DNA of 64,000 nucleotides from Curvibacter sp. Its GTDB lineage: Bacteria > Pseudomonadota > Gammaproteobacteria > Burkholderiales > Burkholderiaceae_C. This document shows, one piece after another, positions 35,836-45,038 of this stretch. A model generated the notes under the pieces. The model saw only the letters and a list, made by a program, of their open reading frames with translations. It had not been told where the DNA came from and made no database searches. Made by a program: the position numbers and the translations under genes. The stretch's first letter is position 1. Each line of letters opens with the position of its first letter. Location: positions 1 to 64,000 of the forward strand of contig JADCGR010000016.1 of assembly GCA_020248905.1 (NCBI GenBank). Reading direction: 5' to 3'.

Positions 35836-37248
35836 TCAGCCCTGCACCTCGAACAGCGTACCCAGGCCACCCGCGTGATGCTCCAGCACGTGGCAATGGA
35901 TCAGCCAATAGCCCGGGTTGTCGGCGACAAAAGCCACCTCCACCCGGTCACCGGGGGCCACGAGCACGCTGTCGCGCCAGGGGCGCTCGGGCAGGGCCTG
36001 GCCGTTGCGCGAGAGCACACGGAAGTGATGCCCGTGCAGGTGCATGGGATGCCACCAGGCGGTGGCGTTGTCGAACGTCAGCCGCACGCTGCGACCGCGC
36101 GGCACGCGGAACTCGGCAGCGTGCGATGCGTGCGCGCGGTCGTGGCTCATGTGGGCGTGGCCGTTCAGGGTCCAAGCAGGCGTGGGCTCGCGTGATCCGG
36201 CCTGCTGGCGCAGGCGCCGCGCCTCGCGCTCGGCCGTGCTCTCCTGCGGCCAGCCCTCGCGGTTCATGGCGCCGCCGCCCAGGCGCAGGGCGTGGACCAT
36301 GGCCTGCGCGAGATCGGGCTCGGGCAGGGGCTCGTAGGACGCCGGCCGTGGTGCAGGTCGTGCGGCGCGCTCCGGCCCGCGCACCTCCAGCGCGGCCAGG
36401 CTGCGCTGGCCGCGGCCGAAGCGGTCGCGCAGCTCGAAGCGCCCTGGGCGCAGGGCGTCGATGATGAAGTCGCAGCGCATGCCGGGGCCCAGCAGCAGCT
36501 CGCCCTTCCAGGGCACAGCGCTAGCCGCCGGCATGCCGTCGCGCGCGATCAGCCAGGCCGGCAGGCCCTCGAACATCAGGGCGTAGATACGCGCATTGGA
36601 GGCATTGACCAGACGCAGCCGCACGCGCTGCCCGCTCTCAAGTGCCTGCACGAGTGCCGGCTGGCCGTTGACCGTGAGGTGCTGGCCCATGCGGCCCGCG
36701 TGGGCCACGTCGTGAAAGTTGTAGAAATCGTCCCTGATGCGGCCCTGCGCATTGAGGCGCCAGTCATCGAGCAGCCACACCAGATCCAGATCCACCGGCG
36801 GGGGCTCGTCGTCCTCGACGATGAGCACGCCTGCCAGGCCGCGGTCCACCTGCTCGGAGGTACCCAGATGCGGGTGGTACCAGTAGGTGCCCGCATCGGG
36901 CAGTGCGAAGCGGTAGCGGAAGCTTGCGCCGGGTGCCACCGGGTCCTGCGTGAGCCCGGGCACGCCGTCCATGCCATTGGGCAGGCGGATGCCGTGCCAG
37001 TGGATGGTGGTCGGATCGGGCAGGCGGTTGTGCAGCTCCAGATCGAGCACGGCGCCGCGCCGGTAGCGCAGCACGGGGCCAGGCACCTGCGCATCGTAGG
37101 CCCAGACGGGCAGTGCGGCCTGCCCGGCCACGGGCAGCTCTGCAGGCGCAGCCACGATCCGACGCGGCGCCACGAGCGGCTGGGCAAAGGCGGTACCAGC
37201 CAGCGCAGGCGCGCAGGCCAGGGACTGCAGAAGGTGTCGGCGTTTCAT
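35836..37248 (-). CDS. Multicopper oxidase, Tat-exported
   Basis: A 470-residue three-domain cupredoxin oxidase with a twin-arginine-like leader (MKRRHLLQSLACAPALAGTA). All four copper-ligand motifs are present: HWHG, WYHPHLG, HPMHLHGHHF and HCHVLEHHAGG, so type 1, 2 and 3 copper sites should form. The last motif has Leu after His-Glu context rather than a clear axial Met. Size and motifs resemble periplasmic laccase or cuprous-oxidase relatives. The start at 37248 gives the leader; the longer reading to 37488 is not protein-like. No copper pump or regulator is adjacent. Confidence 0.92.
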   Translation of the reverse strand: MKRRHLLQSLACAPALAGTAFAQPLVAPRRIVAAPAELPVAGQAALPVWAYDAQVPGPVLRYRRGAVLDLELHNRLPDPTTIHWHGIRLPNGMDGVPGLTQDPVAPGASFRYRFALPDAGTYWYHPHLGTSEQVDRGLAGVLIVEDDEPPPVDLDLVWLLDDWRLNAQGRIRDDFYNFHDVAHAGRMGQHLTVNGQPALVQALESGQRVRLRLVNASNARIYALMFEGLPAWLIARDGMPAASAVPWKGELLLGPGMRCDFIIDALRPGRFELRDRFGRGQRSLAALEVRGPERAARPAPRPASYEPLPEPDLAQAMVHALRLGGGAMNREGWPQESTAEREARRLRQQAGSREPTPAWTLNGHAHMSHDRAHASHAAEFRVPRGRSVRLTFDNATAWWHPMHLHGHHFRVLSRNGQALPERPWRDSVLVAPGDRVEVAFVADNPGYWLIHCHVLEHHAGGLGTLFEVQG

Positions 37249-37484
37249 GCGAGGCGGCTTGCTTGCAACAGAGCATAGCCTAGCCGGGGCGCAGCAGGCC
37301 CTGGCGCGCCAACTCCGCCTCAGACCCGGGCCGGCGCGGGCTTGTGCAGACAGGGGTGACTCCGCAAATCTGAACGGGTGAGATAAAGCAGACTCCGGAC
37401 CAACTGTTTGGCCCCCTGAGGCCATCGAGAAGGAGTTTGCGATGAACAAGATCATCAGGACGGCGTAGCCGCCGTCTCCACAGC

Positions 37485-37535
37485 CCACTCTTCAAAGCCA
37501 AAGTGGCACTGGCCGCGCTGCGCGAATCTCCCTGA
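37485..37535 (+). mobile_element. Possible remnant of an IS3-type transposase orfA
   Basis: The plus frame reads PLFKAKVALAALRESP before a stop. FKAKVALxALRG is a common start of IS3-family OrfA proteins. Only about 16 residues match and no inverted repeats were seen, so this is tentative. The rest of the 37249-37621 gap shows no gene. Confidence 0.3.
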
Positions 37536-37621
37536 CCTGCCCCCATCCAACGTACCAGTCATAAGTTGGAAGTCCCGGTTCAAGGTTCATCGATCTGGTT
37601 GTTGGTGTTGATGGAATGAGA

Positions 37622-37831
37622 TCAATCGCCAGCGCGCTGGCGATTCAGCTCGGCGAACCGGGCCGGTGGGATGCACCCCAGCGCACGGGCAATGCCAGAA
37701 ACGTCGTCGGAGGGTTCTTCGAGCCACGCGTCAAGGTACGCGGCCGTTTCTTCAGGGGTGCGCAGGGGTTCGGCCACATCGTACGTGGACGTCTTGACCC
37801 TGACGGTAGCCTTGCGCCTGGTACTCGCCAT
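37622..37831 (-). pseudogene. Truncated addiction-module antidote (HigA-like) gene
   Basis: A 69-residue frame reads TSTYDVAEPLRTPEETAAYL and DAWLEEPSDDVSGIARALG, which matches the N-terminal half of the small chromosomal antidote proteins paired with RelE/HigB-type toxins. Relatives continue with a helix-turn-helix (IARAKGMxxIAxxxGLSRESLYKAL); here the sequence diverges after ALG and soon stops at a 22-bp perfect palindrome (37624-37645). No toxin gene is found next to it. It is most likely a broken, orphan antitoxin. Confidence 0.55.
37624..37645. repeat. Perfect 22-bp palindrome
   Basis: aatcgccagcg is followed immediately by its exact reverse complement. It sits at the truncation point and stop codon of the antidote gene and may be a recombination scar, terminator stem or protein-binding site. 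Confidence 0.5.
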
Positions 37832-37964
37832 GTTCAATCTCCCAACGCCTTTGCCAGGCAGATGGCCTTGGCTATAGCCCTGGACTGTGTGGACGTGTCG
37901 CTGCCAATGGACGAAGTGTCGCCTTTTGGCTAAGGGTGCTGCATCTGTAGTACGGACCTGCCCC

Positions 37965-39035
37965 TCACCCAAACAACGCCTGCACATCAATCGTCGAGCG
38001 CCGCCCCAGCTCCGGCGCGCTCGCGCGCAGCCAAGCCTGCGCGTGCTCGCGGCCCTGGGCCATGAGGCGTTGCAGAAAGGGCGTGTGGGGCAGGAGCTTG
38101 CTGTCGCTGCGTGCCAGGCTTTCCAATTCGCTGCCGCCGATCATGTGAAAGCGCATCTCGCGCAGGCGGTTTTCCAGCCGGCCGCCCAGCGTGGGCGCCG
38201 AGAATTCGGTGGCCTGCGCGAACATGCGCATCTCGCGCATGAAGTGCGAGTTGAAGCCGAGCTCGGAAATGCGGGTCTCGATCTCGGCCAGGGTATTGGG
38301 GGTGGTGGCGCGCCGCAGGGGATTGAGCAGCACGAGCAGCACGTCGCGCGCGTCGCAGTCATAAAACAGCGGAAACACTGCGGGGTTGGCGCTGTAGCCG
38401 CCGTCCCAGTAAGGCTCGCCCTCGATCATCACCGTGCGGTGGATACGCGGCAGGCAGGCCGAGGCCAGCAGCACGTCCACGCTGAGCTCGTGCTCGCGAA
38501 AGATGCGCAGCTTGGCGGTGTTGACCTGCGTGGTGCCGATGAAGAGCTTGAAGGGCGAGCGCGTGCGCAGGGCTTCAAAGTCCAGCTGCTCCTGCAGCAG
38601 GTCGCGCAGGGGGTTGAGGTCCAGCGGGTTGAGCTGCGCGGGGGAAAACTGCCCTGCCCAAGTGGCCAGCAGCTTGCCCGCCGGGGCCAGGCTCACGCTG
38701 CTGCCCTTGCCGCGCACCAGGCCCGAGGGCATGTGCTGGCCCAGTTCATTCCAGAAGCGGCTCAGCGCCTCGCGCGCGCCGCTGCGTCCGCCGCGGATCC
38801 AGCCGTCGGCCAGCAGCACGGCATTCATGGCGCCGGCGCTGCTGCCGCTGAGGCCTTCGAAGTTCAGGCCCTCCAGTTCGAGCAGCGCGTCCAGCACGCC
38901 CCAGGTGTAGGCGCCATGCGCGCCGCCGCCCTGCAGCGCGAGGTTGACTCTGGCGGGTCCGCCGCCCAGCCAATGGCGCAATCTGTCCAGCCCGCCCTGC
39001 AGGCCATTGCCATTGGGCGCCGTACCCTCTTCCAT
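37965..39035 (-). CDS. Patatin-like phospholipase family protein (third of three)
   Basis: A 356-residue patatin-fold hydrolase with the glycine loop NLALQGGGAHGAYTWG (31-46), the nucleophile elbow GSSAG with Ser66, and the Asp-Gly-Gly of WDGGYSANPAVFPLF. It differs from the two copies near the left end in carrying the classical GGGAHGAYTWGVLD loop. The DGG-YSANP form is common in proteobacterial patatins next to PHB or lipid genes, but none is adjacent. It follows the TonB receptor gene by 88 bp on the same strand. Confidence 0.9.
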   Translation of the reverse strand: MEEGTAPNGNGLQGGLDRLRHWLGGGPARVNLALQGGGAHGAYTWGVLDALLELEGLNFEGLSGSSAGAMNAVLLADGWIRGGRSGAREALSRFWNELGQHMPSGLVRGKGSSVSLAPAGKLLATWAGQFSPAQLNPLDLNPLRDLLQEQLDFEALRTRSPFKLFIGTTQVNTAKLRIFREHELSVDVLLASACLPRIHRTVMIEGEPYWDGGYSANPAVFPLFYDCDARDVLLVLLNPLRRATTPNTLAEIETRISELGFNSHFMREMRMFAQATEFSAPTLGGRLENRLREMRFHMIGGSELESLARSDSKLLPHTPFLQRLMAQGREHAQAWLRASAPELGRRSTIDVQALFG

Positions 39036-39123
39036 GCCTTGACTCCTGTGCGCGCCCAGCCATGCAGCGGGCTGAGATCAGTATAAGGTTAACCTGATCC
39101 GTGTCTTGTGCGGGAGCTACCTT

Positions 39124-41190
39124 TCAGTAACGGTGTTTCAGTGTCACACGCAAGGTGCGTGGCTCGGCCGGGTGGAGATGGCGGTCATCCACGGGCGCGC
39201 TCTCGCCCGAGAGTTGCGAGCTGTACCAGTACTCGATGTCATTCACGCGTCGGTCGAGCAGGTTGTAGACGTCGAGCGTGAGACGCGTGCGGGTATCGAG
39301 CCGGCGGCCGACGCGCAGATTCAGCAGCTGCGAGGCTTGTGAGCGCACGCTGCCATCTTCAAGCAGCGGGCGCGGGCCGATGTAACGCCAGCGCAGGGCA
39401 CCAAACCAGGGGCCCAGCGCGTCCAGCGTGAGCCCGATGTTGGCGATGCGCGCCGCAGCGCCGGGGATGTAGGGGCCGTCGGCGCCACCGTCGGTGAAAC
39501 GTGCCTGCGTCCAGGCCAGATCGGCGTCCAGGGCCCAGTGGCGATTGAGCAGCCAGTCGTTGCTCCATTCCAGGCCGTGGCGGCGCGAAGGGCGCGAGGC
39601 CTCGGTGGTGCCGGCGTCGCCCACGAAGAGCAGCTCCGAATCGGCACGCAGCTGCCACAGCGCGAGCTTGCTCTGCCAGCCCGGGCGGATCTGGCTGCGC
39701 AGGCCAAGCTCGCTGCCGCGCATGCGCACCAGCGGGTTCACGCGCTGCGCGGCGGTGGACGGATTGGCAGGGTCCACAGTAATGGTGCTACCGCGTGCAT
39801 CATTGGAATGGAAGCCCTGACCGGCGTTGAAATAGAACTCGGTATGCGCCCAGGGTCCGAGGATGAGCGCGAGCTTGGGGCTGAGCATCTGGTCGCCGGC
39901 GCGGCCCGAGTTCTGCACGAGGCTGGAGTCCACCTGAAACTGGTACACATCGCCGCGCAGGCCGGCGATGGCGCGCAGCCGGGGCGTAAAGCACAGCTCG
40001 CTCTGTGCCCAGAGCCCGAGGCTGGCCTGGCGCACGCGGTCGACGCGCACGGTGTTCCAGACCTGGCGCTGGCGGCTGTTGTAGAGCGCCACGGGGCTGA
40101 GCTGGTCGGCCCGGCCCTGCACGCCCCAGGTGTGCAGGGCCTCCAGGCCCGCCACCTGCCCAAGCTGCGCTTGCGAGGCCGCAAAGCCCGCAGCGCGCCG
40201 CCGCTCGCTCTGCTGGAACTGGTCACCCGTGTTGCAGTTGCCGCTGCGCGCGATGTCTTTCTCGCAGTACTGAAAGTTGGACCACAGGTCCAGCGCGCTC
40301 TGCAGCGCCCAGGCGGCGGCACGGCGCTGCGTGTCGTGGCCGCGCTGCGCCCACTCGGCCGAGAGGCTGTAGCGCGCGCTGATGCCACCGGTGGTGGGGT
40401 CCAGGCTGCCATAACGGTCCAGCGGGCCGCTGGCCAGCGCGCGTGCAGGGATCTGGTCGGTGGAAGTCCAGCGGCCGCTGTAGGCCATGGCAGTGAGGGT
40501 CAGTCCGTCGTCACGCGTGCCCTCGCTGTAGCGCAGCACCCCGTTGACCTTGCGGTAGTTCTCGGGCACCTGCCAGGGCCCGTCGTTGTGATAGAGCTCC
40601 AGCGCGTAGAGCAGGCGGCCGTTGCACTGCGCGGGCGAACCTGCCAGCACGGTACGTGCGTAGCCACGCTGACCCAGGGTGAGCTGGGCCAGGGTGCCCT
40701 CCAGCCGGCGTGCGTAGCTGATGCGTGCGGCGCCCGCCGCCGAAAAATCACCCTCCTCCGCATGGTATGGACCCTTGCGGTAATCGATGCGCTCGATGAG
40801 CTCGGGGATCAGAAAGCTGAGGTCCGTGTAGCCCTGGCCGTGCGCATGCGTGGGCATGTTGACGGGTACGCCGTTGACCCAGGTGGCAAAGTCGGTGCCG
40901 TGGTCGAGGTTGTAGCCGCGCAGGAAATACTGGTTGGCCTTGCCGTCGCCCGCGTGCTGCGTGACGATCAGGCCGGGCACCATCTCCAGCGCCTCGGCTG
41001 GGCGCAGCAGCGGCATCTGCCCCAGGCGCTCTGCCGAGACCACACCTTCGCTGGCGGCGGCGGCGATGCCTTCGCGGTTTTCCACGCGGCTGCGGACCTC
41101 GACGGTGGAGAGCGCCTTCGGCTCCTGGGCGCTGGCTTTAGCCGCCAGCGCAGCAAACAAACACAAGAACGACCGCTTGAGTCCCTGCAT
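39124..41190 (-). CDS. TonB-dependent outer-membrane receptor
   Basis: A 688-residue outer-membrane active transporter. A signal peptide (MQGLKRSFLCLFAALAAKASAQ) leads into a plug domain (EALEMVPGLIVTQHAGDGKA, FLRGYNLDHGTDFATWVNGVP, ELIERIDYRKGPYHAEEGDF) and a long beta-barrel ending in the typical C-terminal aromatic residue (LKHRY). The ligand is not evident. It lies 49 bp behind the GntR regulator gene at the distal end of the ureide/biuret operon, so it may be the outer-membrane entry for the same substrate; no TonB, Fur-box or siderophore genes are near. Confidence 0.92.
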   Translation of the reverse strand: MQGLKRSFLCLFAALAAKASAQEPKALSTVEVRSRVENREGIAAAASEGVVSAERLGQMPLLRPAEALEMVPGLIVTQHAGDGKANQYFLRGYNLDHGTDFATWVNGVPVNMPTHAHGQGYTDLSFLIPELIERIDYRKGPYHAEEGDFSAAGAARISYARRLEGTLAQLTLGQRGYARTVLAGSPAQCNGRLLYALELYHNDGPWQVPENYRKVNGVLRYSEGTRDDGLTLTAMAYSGRWTSTDQIPARALASGPLDRYGSLDPTTGGISARYSLSAEWAQRGHDTQRRAAAWALQSALDLWSNFQYCEKDIARSGNCNTGDQFQQSERRRAAGFAASQAQLGQVAGLEALHTWGVQGRADQLSPVALYNSRQRQVWNTVRVDRVRQASLGLWAQSELCFTPRLRAIAGLRGDVYQFQVDSSLVQNSGRAGDQMLSPKLALILGPWAHTEFYFNAGQGFHSNDARGSTITVDPANPSTAAQRVNPLVRMRGSELGLRSQIRPGWQSKLALWQLRADSELLFVGDAGTTEASRPSRRHGLEWSNDWLLNRHWALDADLAWTQARFTDGGADGPYIPGAAARIANIGLTLDALGPWFGALRWRYIGPRPLLEDGSVRSQASQLLNLRVGRRLDTRTRLTLDVYNLLDRRVNDIEYWYSSQLSGESAPVDDRHLHPAEPRTLRVTLKHRY

Positions 41191-41239
41191 GGCCGCGTGT
41201 ACGCCGGGCGGGAAGCGAGCGGGCGGTACGGCAAACGGC

Positions 41240-41959
41240 CTAAGCCGCGTGCCTTGCCAGGTGCACCTGGTGCAGGGTGATCTTGCGCACCTCGGCCTGG
41301 CTGGTCTGGATATGCGTGCGCAGCAGCAAGGCCGCCTGATCGGCGCGCTTGCGCTGGATGGCCCGCAGGATCTTGCCGTGTTCCTCGTAAGTGGCGTCGA
41401 TACGCGCCTGATGGGTGAAGTCGAGCCGGCGGATGATGCGGATGCGCTCAGTCACATCGCGGTGCACGCGCGTCATCTCGGCATTGCCCGCTGCTGCCAC
41501 AAGGCTGCAGTGGAACTCTTCGTCCCACTGCGCCACCTGCCTGATGTCGCTGCTGCGTTCGGCCGCAGGCGCGAGCCAGATGGCGGCGATGCGCTCCAGC
41601 AGCGCGCGGTCCACGTGTACATCGTCGGCGCAGATGCGCTGCACGGCCGTGGTCTCCAGCACCATGCGCAGGTCGTAGAGCTGCTCGAACTGCTCGAAAT
41701 CAAAGGGCAGCACGCGCCAGCCATTGCGAAACAGCACCTCCACATAGCCTTCCTGCTGCAGGCGCTGCAAGGCCTCGCGCACGGGCGTGCGCGAAACGCC
41801 CAGGCGCACGCTGATCTCGCTCTCGGTGAAGCGGTCGCCGGGCACGAGCTTGAAATCGGCCACGTCCTGCTTGAGCTGGGCATAAACGATCTCGGAGCGG
41901 GAGCGATGGGCGGGCGCTTCGGGCCTGGCGAGGGGGCGACGGGGTGTGGTGGAGTGCAC
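41240..41959 (-). CDS. GntR-family (FadR/FCD subgroup) transcriptional regulator
   Basis: A 239-residue regulator with an N-terminal winged HTH (FTESEISVRLGVSRTPVREA-LQRLQQEGYV) and a C-terminal all-helical FCD ligand domain (YDLRMVLETTAVQRI, EEFHCSLVAAAGN, DVTERIRIIRRLDF with metal-ligand-type Asp/His). FCD regulators usually repress catabolic operons and respond to the substrate or an intermediate. It is near the distal end of the operon, 13 bp after the second isochorismatase-like gene. A candidate operator with ttgtataca lies before atzF at the operon's other end. Confidence 0.93.
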   Translation of the reverse strand: MHSTTPRRPLARPEAPAHRSRSEIVYAQLKQDVADFKLVPGDRFTESEISVRLGVSRTPVREALQRLQQEGYVEVLFRNGWRVLPFDFEQFEQLYDLRMVLETTAVQRICADDVHVDRALLERIAAIWLAPAAERSSDIRQVAQWDEEFHCSLVAAAGNAEMTRVHRDVTERIRIIRRLDFTHQARIDATYEEHGKILRAIQRKRADQAALLLRTHIQTSQAEVRKITLHQVHLARHAA

Positions 41960-41972
41960 GGTATCGACTCTA

Positions 41973-42635
41973 TCAAGCTTGCAGGGCGGCCAGCAGCGCC
42001 GCGCTGCGGCAGGTCCAGCCGACGATGGCGCCCTGCGCGCGGATCATCTCCACCGTAGCGGTCTTGAAGGCGGGGAAATAGCTTTCGGTACAGTCTTCGA
42101 GCAGCAGGCCGTCGTAACCGCGGTCATTGGCCTCGCGCATGGAGGTCTGCACGCAGACCTCGGTGGTCACGCCCATGAAGATCAGATGGGTGATGCCCTG
42201 GGCGTACAGCGTCTCGTGCAGACCCGTGGCGTAAAAAGCACCCTTGCCCGGCTTGTCGATCACGATCTCGCCCGCCGCAGGCGCCAGCGCGGGGATGATC
42301 TGGTTGCCCGGCTCGCCGGCCACCAGGATGCGGCCCATAGGACCCACGTCTCCGATGCGCAGGCTTGGGTTGCCCCGCTCGCGCTTGGCAGGTGGGCAGT
42401 CGGACAGATCGGGCTTGTGCGCCTCGCGCGTATGCACCACCAGGCCACCCGCCCTGCGCCAGGCGGCCAGCACGGCCTGACAGGCCGGCACGATGGCATC
42501 GAGCAGCGAAACATCATTGCCCAGGGTCTCGCCAAAGCCGCCCGGCTCGATGAAGTCGCGCTGCATGTCGATGATGACCAGCGCGGTCTTGCGAACTTCG
42601 AATTCGAAGTACAAAGGTGTTGCAGGAATTTTCAT
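41973..42635 (-). CDS. Isochorismatase-fold cysteine hydrolase (amidase), second copy
   Basis: A 220-residue cysteine hydrolase with the catalytic set Asp23 (VIIDMQRDF), Lys131 (DKPGKGAF) and Cys161 ([20 protein letters not shown]). It shares these blocks and the loop [20 protein letters not shown] with the biuret-hydrolase-like protein encoded at 44334, so the two are clear paralogues, but the N terminus is different. Likely substrate: a small amide, ureide or carbamoyl compound of the same pathway. A GC repeat separates it from the ATPase gene upstream. Confidence 0.88.
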   Translation of the reverse strand: MKIPATPLYFEFEVRKTALVIIDMQRDFIEPGGFGETLGNDVSLLDAIVPACQAVLAAWRRAGGLVVHTREAHKPDLSDCPPAKRERGNPSLRIGDVGPMGRILVAGEPGNQIIPALAPAAGEIVIDKPGKGAFYATGLHETLYAQGITHLIFMGVTTEVCVQTSMREANDRGYDGLLLEDCTESYFPAFKTATVEMIRAQGAIVGWTCRSAALLAALQA

Positions 42636-42663
42636 GGTGTTCGAGATCCTCGGGTTTGGCTAG

Positions 42664-42750
42664 GCGGGACACCGCGGAACCGGCTTCGCCGGGCCGCTGG
42701 TGTCGTCCCCCCACGGGGGGAAGACGGCGCAGCCGGCTCAGGGGGCTTGC
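42664..42750 (-). repeat. GC-rich intergenic repeat, copy B (inside the operon)
   Basis: Reverse-oriented match to 13926-14012, sharing gcggaaccggcttcgccggg, a run of C and G at the centre, and agccggctcaggggg. It fills the gap between the ATPase stop and the second isochorismatase-like gene. Confidence 0.6.
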
Positions 42751-42751
42751 A

Positions 42752-44332
42752 TCAATCTCCGCCGCCCATGTACGCGCCCAGCGCGTGGCGCTGCGCGCCG
42801 GCAGCGGCGGTTTCGTGGACGATGCGGCCCTGGCTCATCACCACCACGCGGTCGGCCAACTCCAGCAGTTCGTCCAGATCCTCGCTGATGAGCAGCACCC
42901 CCGCCCCGCGCGCGCGCACCTGGCGGATGCGGGCATGAATGTCGCGCACGGCCTCAAAGTCCAGGCCGAAGACCGGATTGGCGGCGATCAGCACAGTGAT
43001 CTGCCCGCCCAGTTCGCGCGCCAGCACCGCGCGCTGAACATTGCCGCCCGAGAGCGCGCCGATGGGCGTGTCGACGCCACGCGTCTTGACGCCGTAATCG
43101 GCAATCCACTCGCGCGCGCGGCGACGCCAGGCGGCAAAGCGCAGCAGCCCGCCATAACCCGCAGAAAGTGCCTGCGGCGGCTGGTCGAAATCGCGCAGCG
43201 CCATGTTCTCGGCCACGGACAGATCGGCCACGCAGGCGTTGCGCAAGGGCTCCTCGGGCAGGCAACGCACCTGTAGCACATGGTTTTCGGCGCGTGTGCC
43301 GTAGTACGCCTGCCCGCTGACGCGCACCTCACCGGCCTGGCGCGGGCGCTGGCCCACCAGGGCCTCGACCAGCTCGCGCTGGCCGTTGCCCGAGACACCC
43401 GCCACGCCCAGGATCTCGCCGGGGCGCACCGTGAGGTTCAGACCTTCGAGGGCCAGGGTGCCGCGGTCGCCCATAGCGCTCAGGCCCTCGACCTGCAGCG
43501 CAGGCACTTGGTCTGCCGCCGCCGGCAAGAGGGGGGGCGCCACCTCGGGCCGGGCCGGCGACGCCGCGCCCTCGCCGCCCATCATGGCCTGGGCCAGACG
43601 CTGCGGATCGGTATCGGCCACGCGCACCTGGTGCACACCCACCCCCCGGCGCAACACCGTGACGTCGTCCGCATAGGCCATGACTTCGCGGAACTTGTGC
43701 GTGATGATGATGACGCTGCAGGCCCCGCTGTGCGCGAAGTCGCGCACATGGCCCAGCACCTCGTCGGCTTCCTGCGGGGTGAGCACTGAGGTCGGCTCGT
43801 CGAGGATGAGCAGGCGCGGCCGCAGGTAGAGTTGCTTGAGCAACTCCAGCTTCTGCTTCTCGCCCGCAGCCAGCGCACCGGGCCGCGCGTCGAGGTCCAG
43901 CCGGAACGGCGTAGTGGACAGGAAGGCTTCAAGCTCGGCACGTTTGCTTTTCCAGTCGATATGCAGCGGCACGGCCTCGCCCGCGAGCAGCAGGTTCTCG
44001 GCCACGCTCATGCCGGGCGCCAGCGTGAAGTGCTGGTAGACCATACCGATGCCCAGCTGGCGCGCGACCACCGGGTTGGCAATGTCCTGCTCGCGCCCGT
44101 CGATCAGGATGCTGCCACCATCGGGCTGCTGGAAGCCCGACACACATTTCACCAGCGTGCTCTTGCCAGCGCCGTTTTCGCCCAGCAGTGCGTGCACCGT
44201 TCTGGGCTGCACCTTGAGGCTCACGCGGTCCAGCGCCGTAAAGCTGCCAAAGCGTTTGCTCAGCTCCCAGGTCTCCAGCGCAAGCGCGCCCGTGGCGGGC
44301 TTGTGCGGCGGGATCAGGTCGCTGCGACGCAT
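42752..44332 (-). CDS. ABC transporter ATPase with two cassettes (BMP/nucleoside-type, AtzW-like)
   Basis: A 526-residue double ATPase of the sugar/nucleoside importer type. The first cassette has GENGAGKSTLVKC and the signature region ending ILDEPTSVLTPQE. The second begins GVSGNGQRELVEAL, a degenerate Walker A as usual for these proteins, and has ALSGGNVQRAVLARELG. It would energise the two permeases at 45039 and 45956 with the BMP-type receptor at 47199. Its ATG lies one base after the stop of the biuret-hydrolase-like gene. In the cyanuric acid system of Pseudomonas sp. ADP the equivalent is AtzW (from memory). Confidence 0.92.
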   Translation of the reverse strand: MRRSDLIPPHKPATGALALETWELSKRFGSFTALDRVSLKVQPRTVHALLGENGAGKSTLVKCVSGFQQPDGGSILIDGREQDIANPVVARQLGIGMVYQHFTLAPGMSVAENLLLAGEAVPLHIDWKSKRAELEAFLSTTPFRLDLDARPGALAAGEKQKLELLKQLYLRPRLLILDEPTSVLTPQEADEVLGHVRDFAHSGACSVIIITHKFREVMAYADDVTVLRRGVGVHQVRVADTDPQRLAQAMMGGEGAASPARPEVAPPLLPAAADQVPALQVEGLSAMGDRGTLALEGLNLTVRPGEILGVAGVSGNGQRELVEALVGQRPRQAGEVRVSGQAYYGTRAENHVLQVRCLPEEPLRNACVADLSVAENMALRDFDQPPQALSAGYGGLLRFAAWRRRAREWIADYGVKTRGVDTPIGALSGGNVQRAVLARELGGQITVLIAANPVFGLDFEAVRDIHARIRQVRARGAGVLLISEDLDELLELADRVVVMSQGRIVHETAAAGAQRHALGAYMGGGD

Positions 44333-44333
44333 T

Positions 44334-45026
44334 TCATGCTCCAGGCAGGGCCGCCAGCAGTTCGGTGGACGTCGTGTGCGCGCCGAACACGCCGCCCTGC
44401 ATGGTGATCATCTTGAGCGCTGCCAGATGGTTGCCCAGGTCGGTGGCCGCCGTGCAGTCCGAGAGCAGCAGGCACTCGTAGCCGCGGTCGTTGGCGTCGC
44501 GCATGGTGGTGTGCACGCACACATCGGTGGTGATGCCGGTCAGTACAAGGTTCGCGATGCCACGCAGCTGCAGAATCATGTCCAGGTCGGTCGCGTAGAA
44601 CGAGCCCTTGCCCGGCTTGTCGATGATCACCTCGCCCGGCAGCGGCGCGAGCTCCGGAATGATCTCCCAGCCCGCCTCACCGCGCACCAGAATGCGCCCG
44701 CAGGGCCCGGCATCGCCAATGCCCACGCCATCGGTGCCGATCTGGCGCGAGCGCCAGCGCTTGTTGGCCGGCAGATCGGCGAGATCGGGCCGGTGGCCTT
44801 CGCGCGTGTGTATGACGGTATAGCCCAGCGCACGCATGCCGGCCATGACCTGCTTGAGCGGCTCAATGGGCGCGCGCGTGAGCGAGATGTCGTAGCCCAT
44901 CTTGTCCACATAGCCGCCGACGCCGCAGAAGTCGGTCTGCATGTCGATGACGATGAGCGCCGTGTTGTCCGGGCGCAATGCGCCGTTCCAGGGCCAGGCA
45001 TAGGGGTTCGCGTTGATGTAAGGCAT
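44334..45026 (-). CDS. biuH: Biuret amidohydrolase-like cysteine hydrolase
   Basis: Predicted to hydrolyse biuret to allophanate and ammonia. The 230-residue product has the isochorismatase-fold set Asp28 (VIDMQTDF), Lys140 (DKPGKGSF) and Cys170 ([20 protein letters not shown]). The N terminus ([20 protein letters not shown]) and [12 protein letters not shown] resemble what I recall of rhizobial BiuH closely. ATG 45026 is preferred over a TTG at 45038. The gene sits between a permease gene and the ATPase gene, an unusual place that binds the enzyme to the transporter. The related ureidoacrylate or carbamoylsarcosine amidase activities remain possible. Confidence 0.82.
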   Translation of the reverse strand: MPYINANPYAWPWNGALRPDNTALIVIDMQTDFCGVGGYVDKMGYDISLTRAPIEPLKQVMAGMRALGYTVIHTREGHRPDLADLPANKRWRSRQIGTDGVGIGDAGPCGRILVRGEAGWEIIPELAPLPGEVIIDKPGKGSFYATDLDMILQLRGIANLVLTGITTDVCVHTTMRDANDRGYECLLLSDCTAATDLGNHLAALKMITMQGGVFGAHTTSTELLAALPGA

Positions 45027-45038
45027 GGTGAGTCTCAA

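Noticed and set aside
37441..37467. MNKIIRTA mini-ORF with a good ribosome site, similar to the start of an autotransporter signal (ESPR)
   Set aside because: Only eight residues before a stop; similarity too short to support.
39538..41280. 580-codon open frame antisense to the TonB receptor
   Set aside because: Shadow of a real receptor gene; no recognisable domains.
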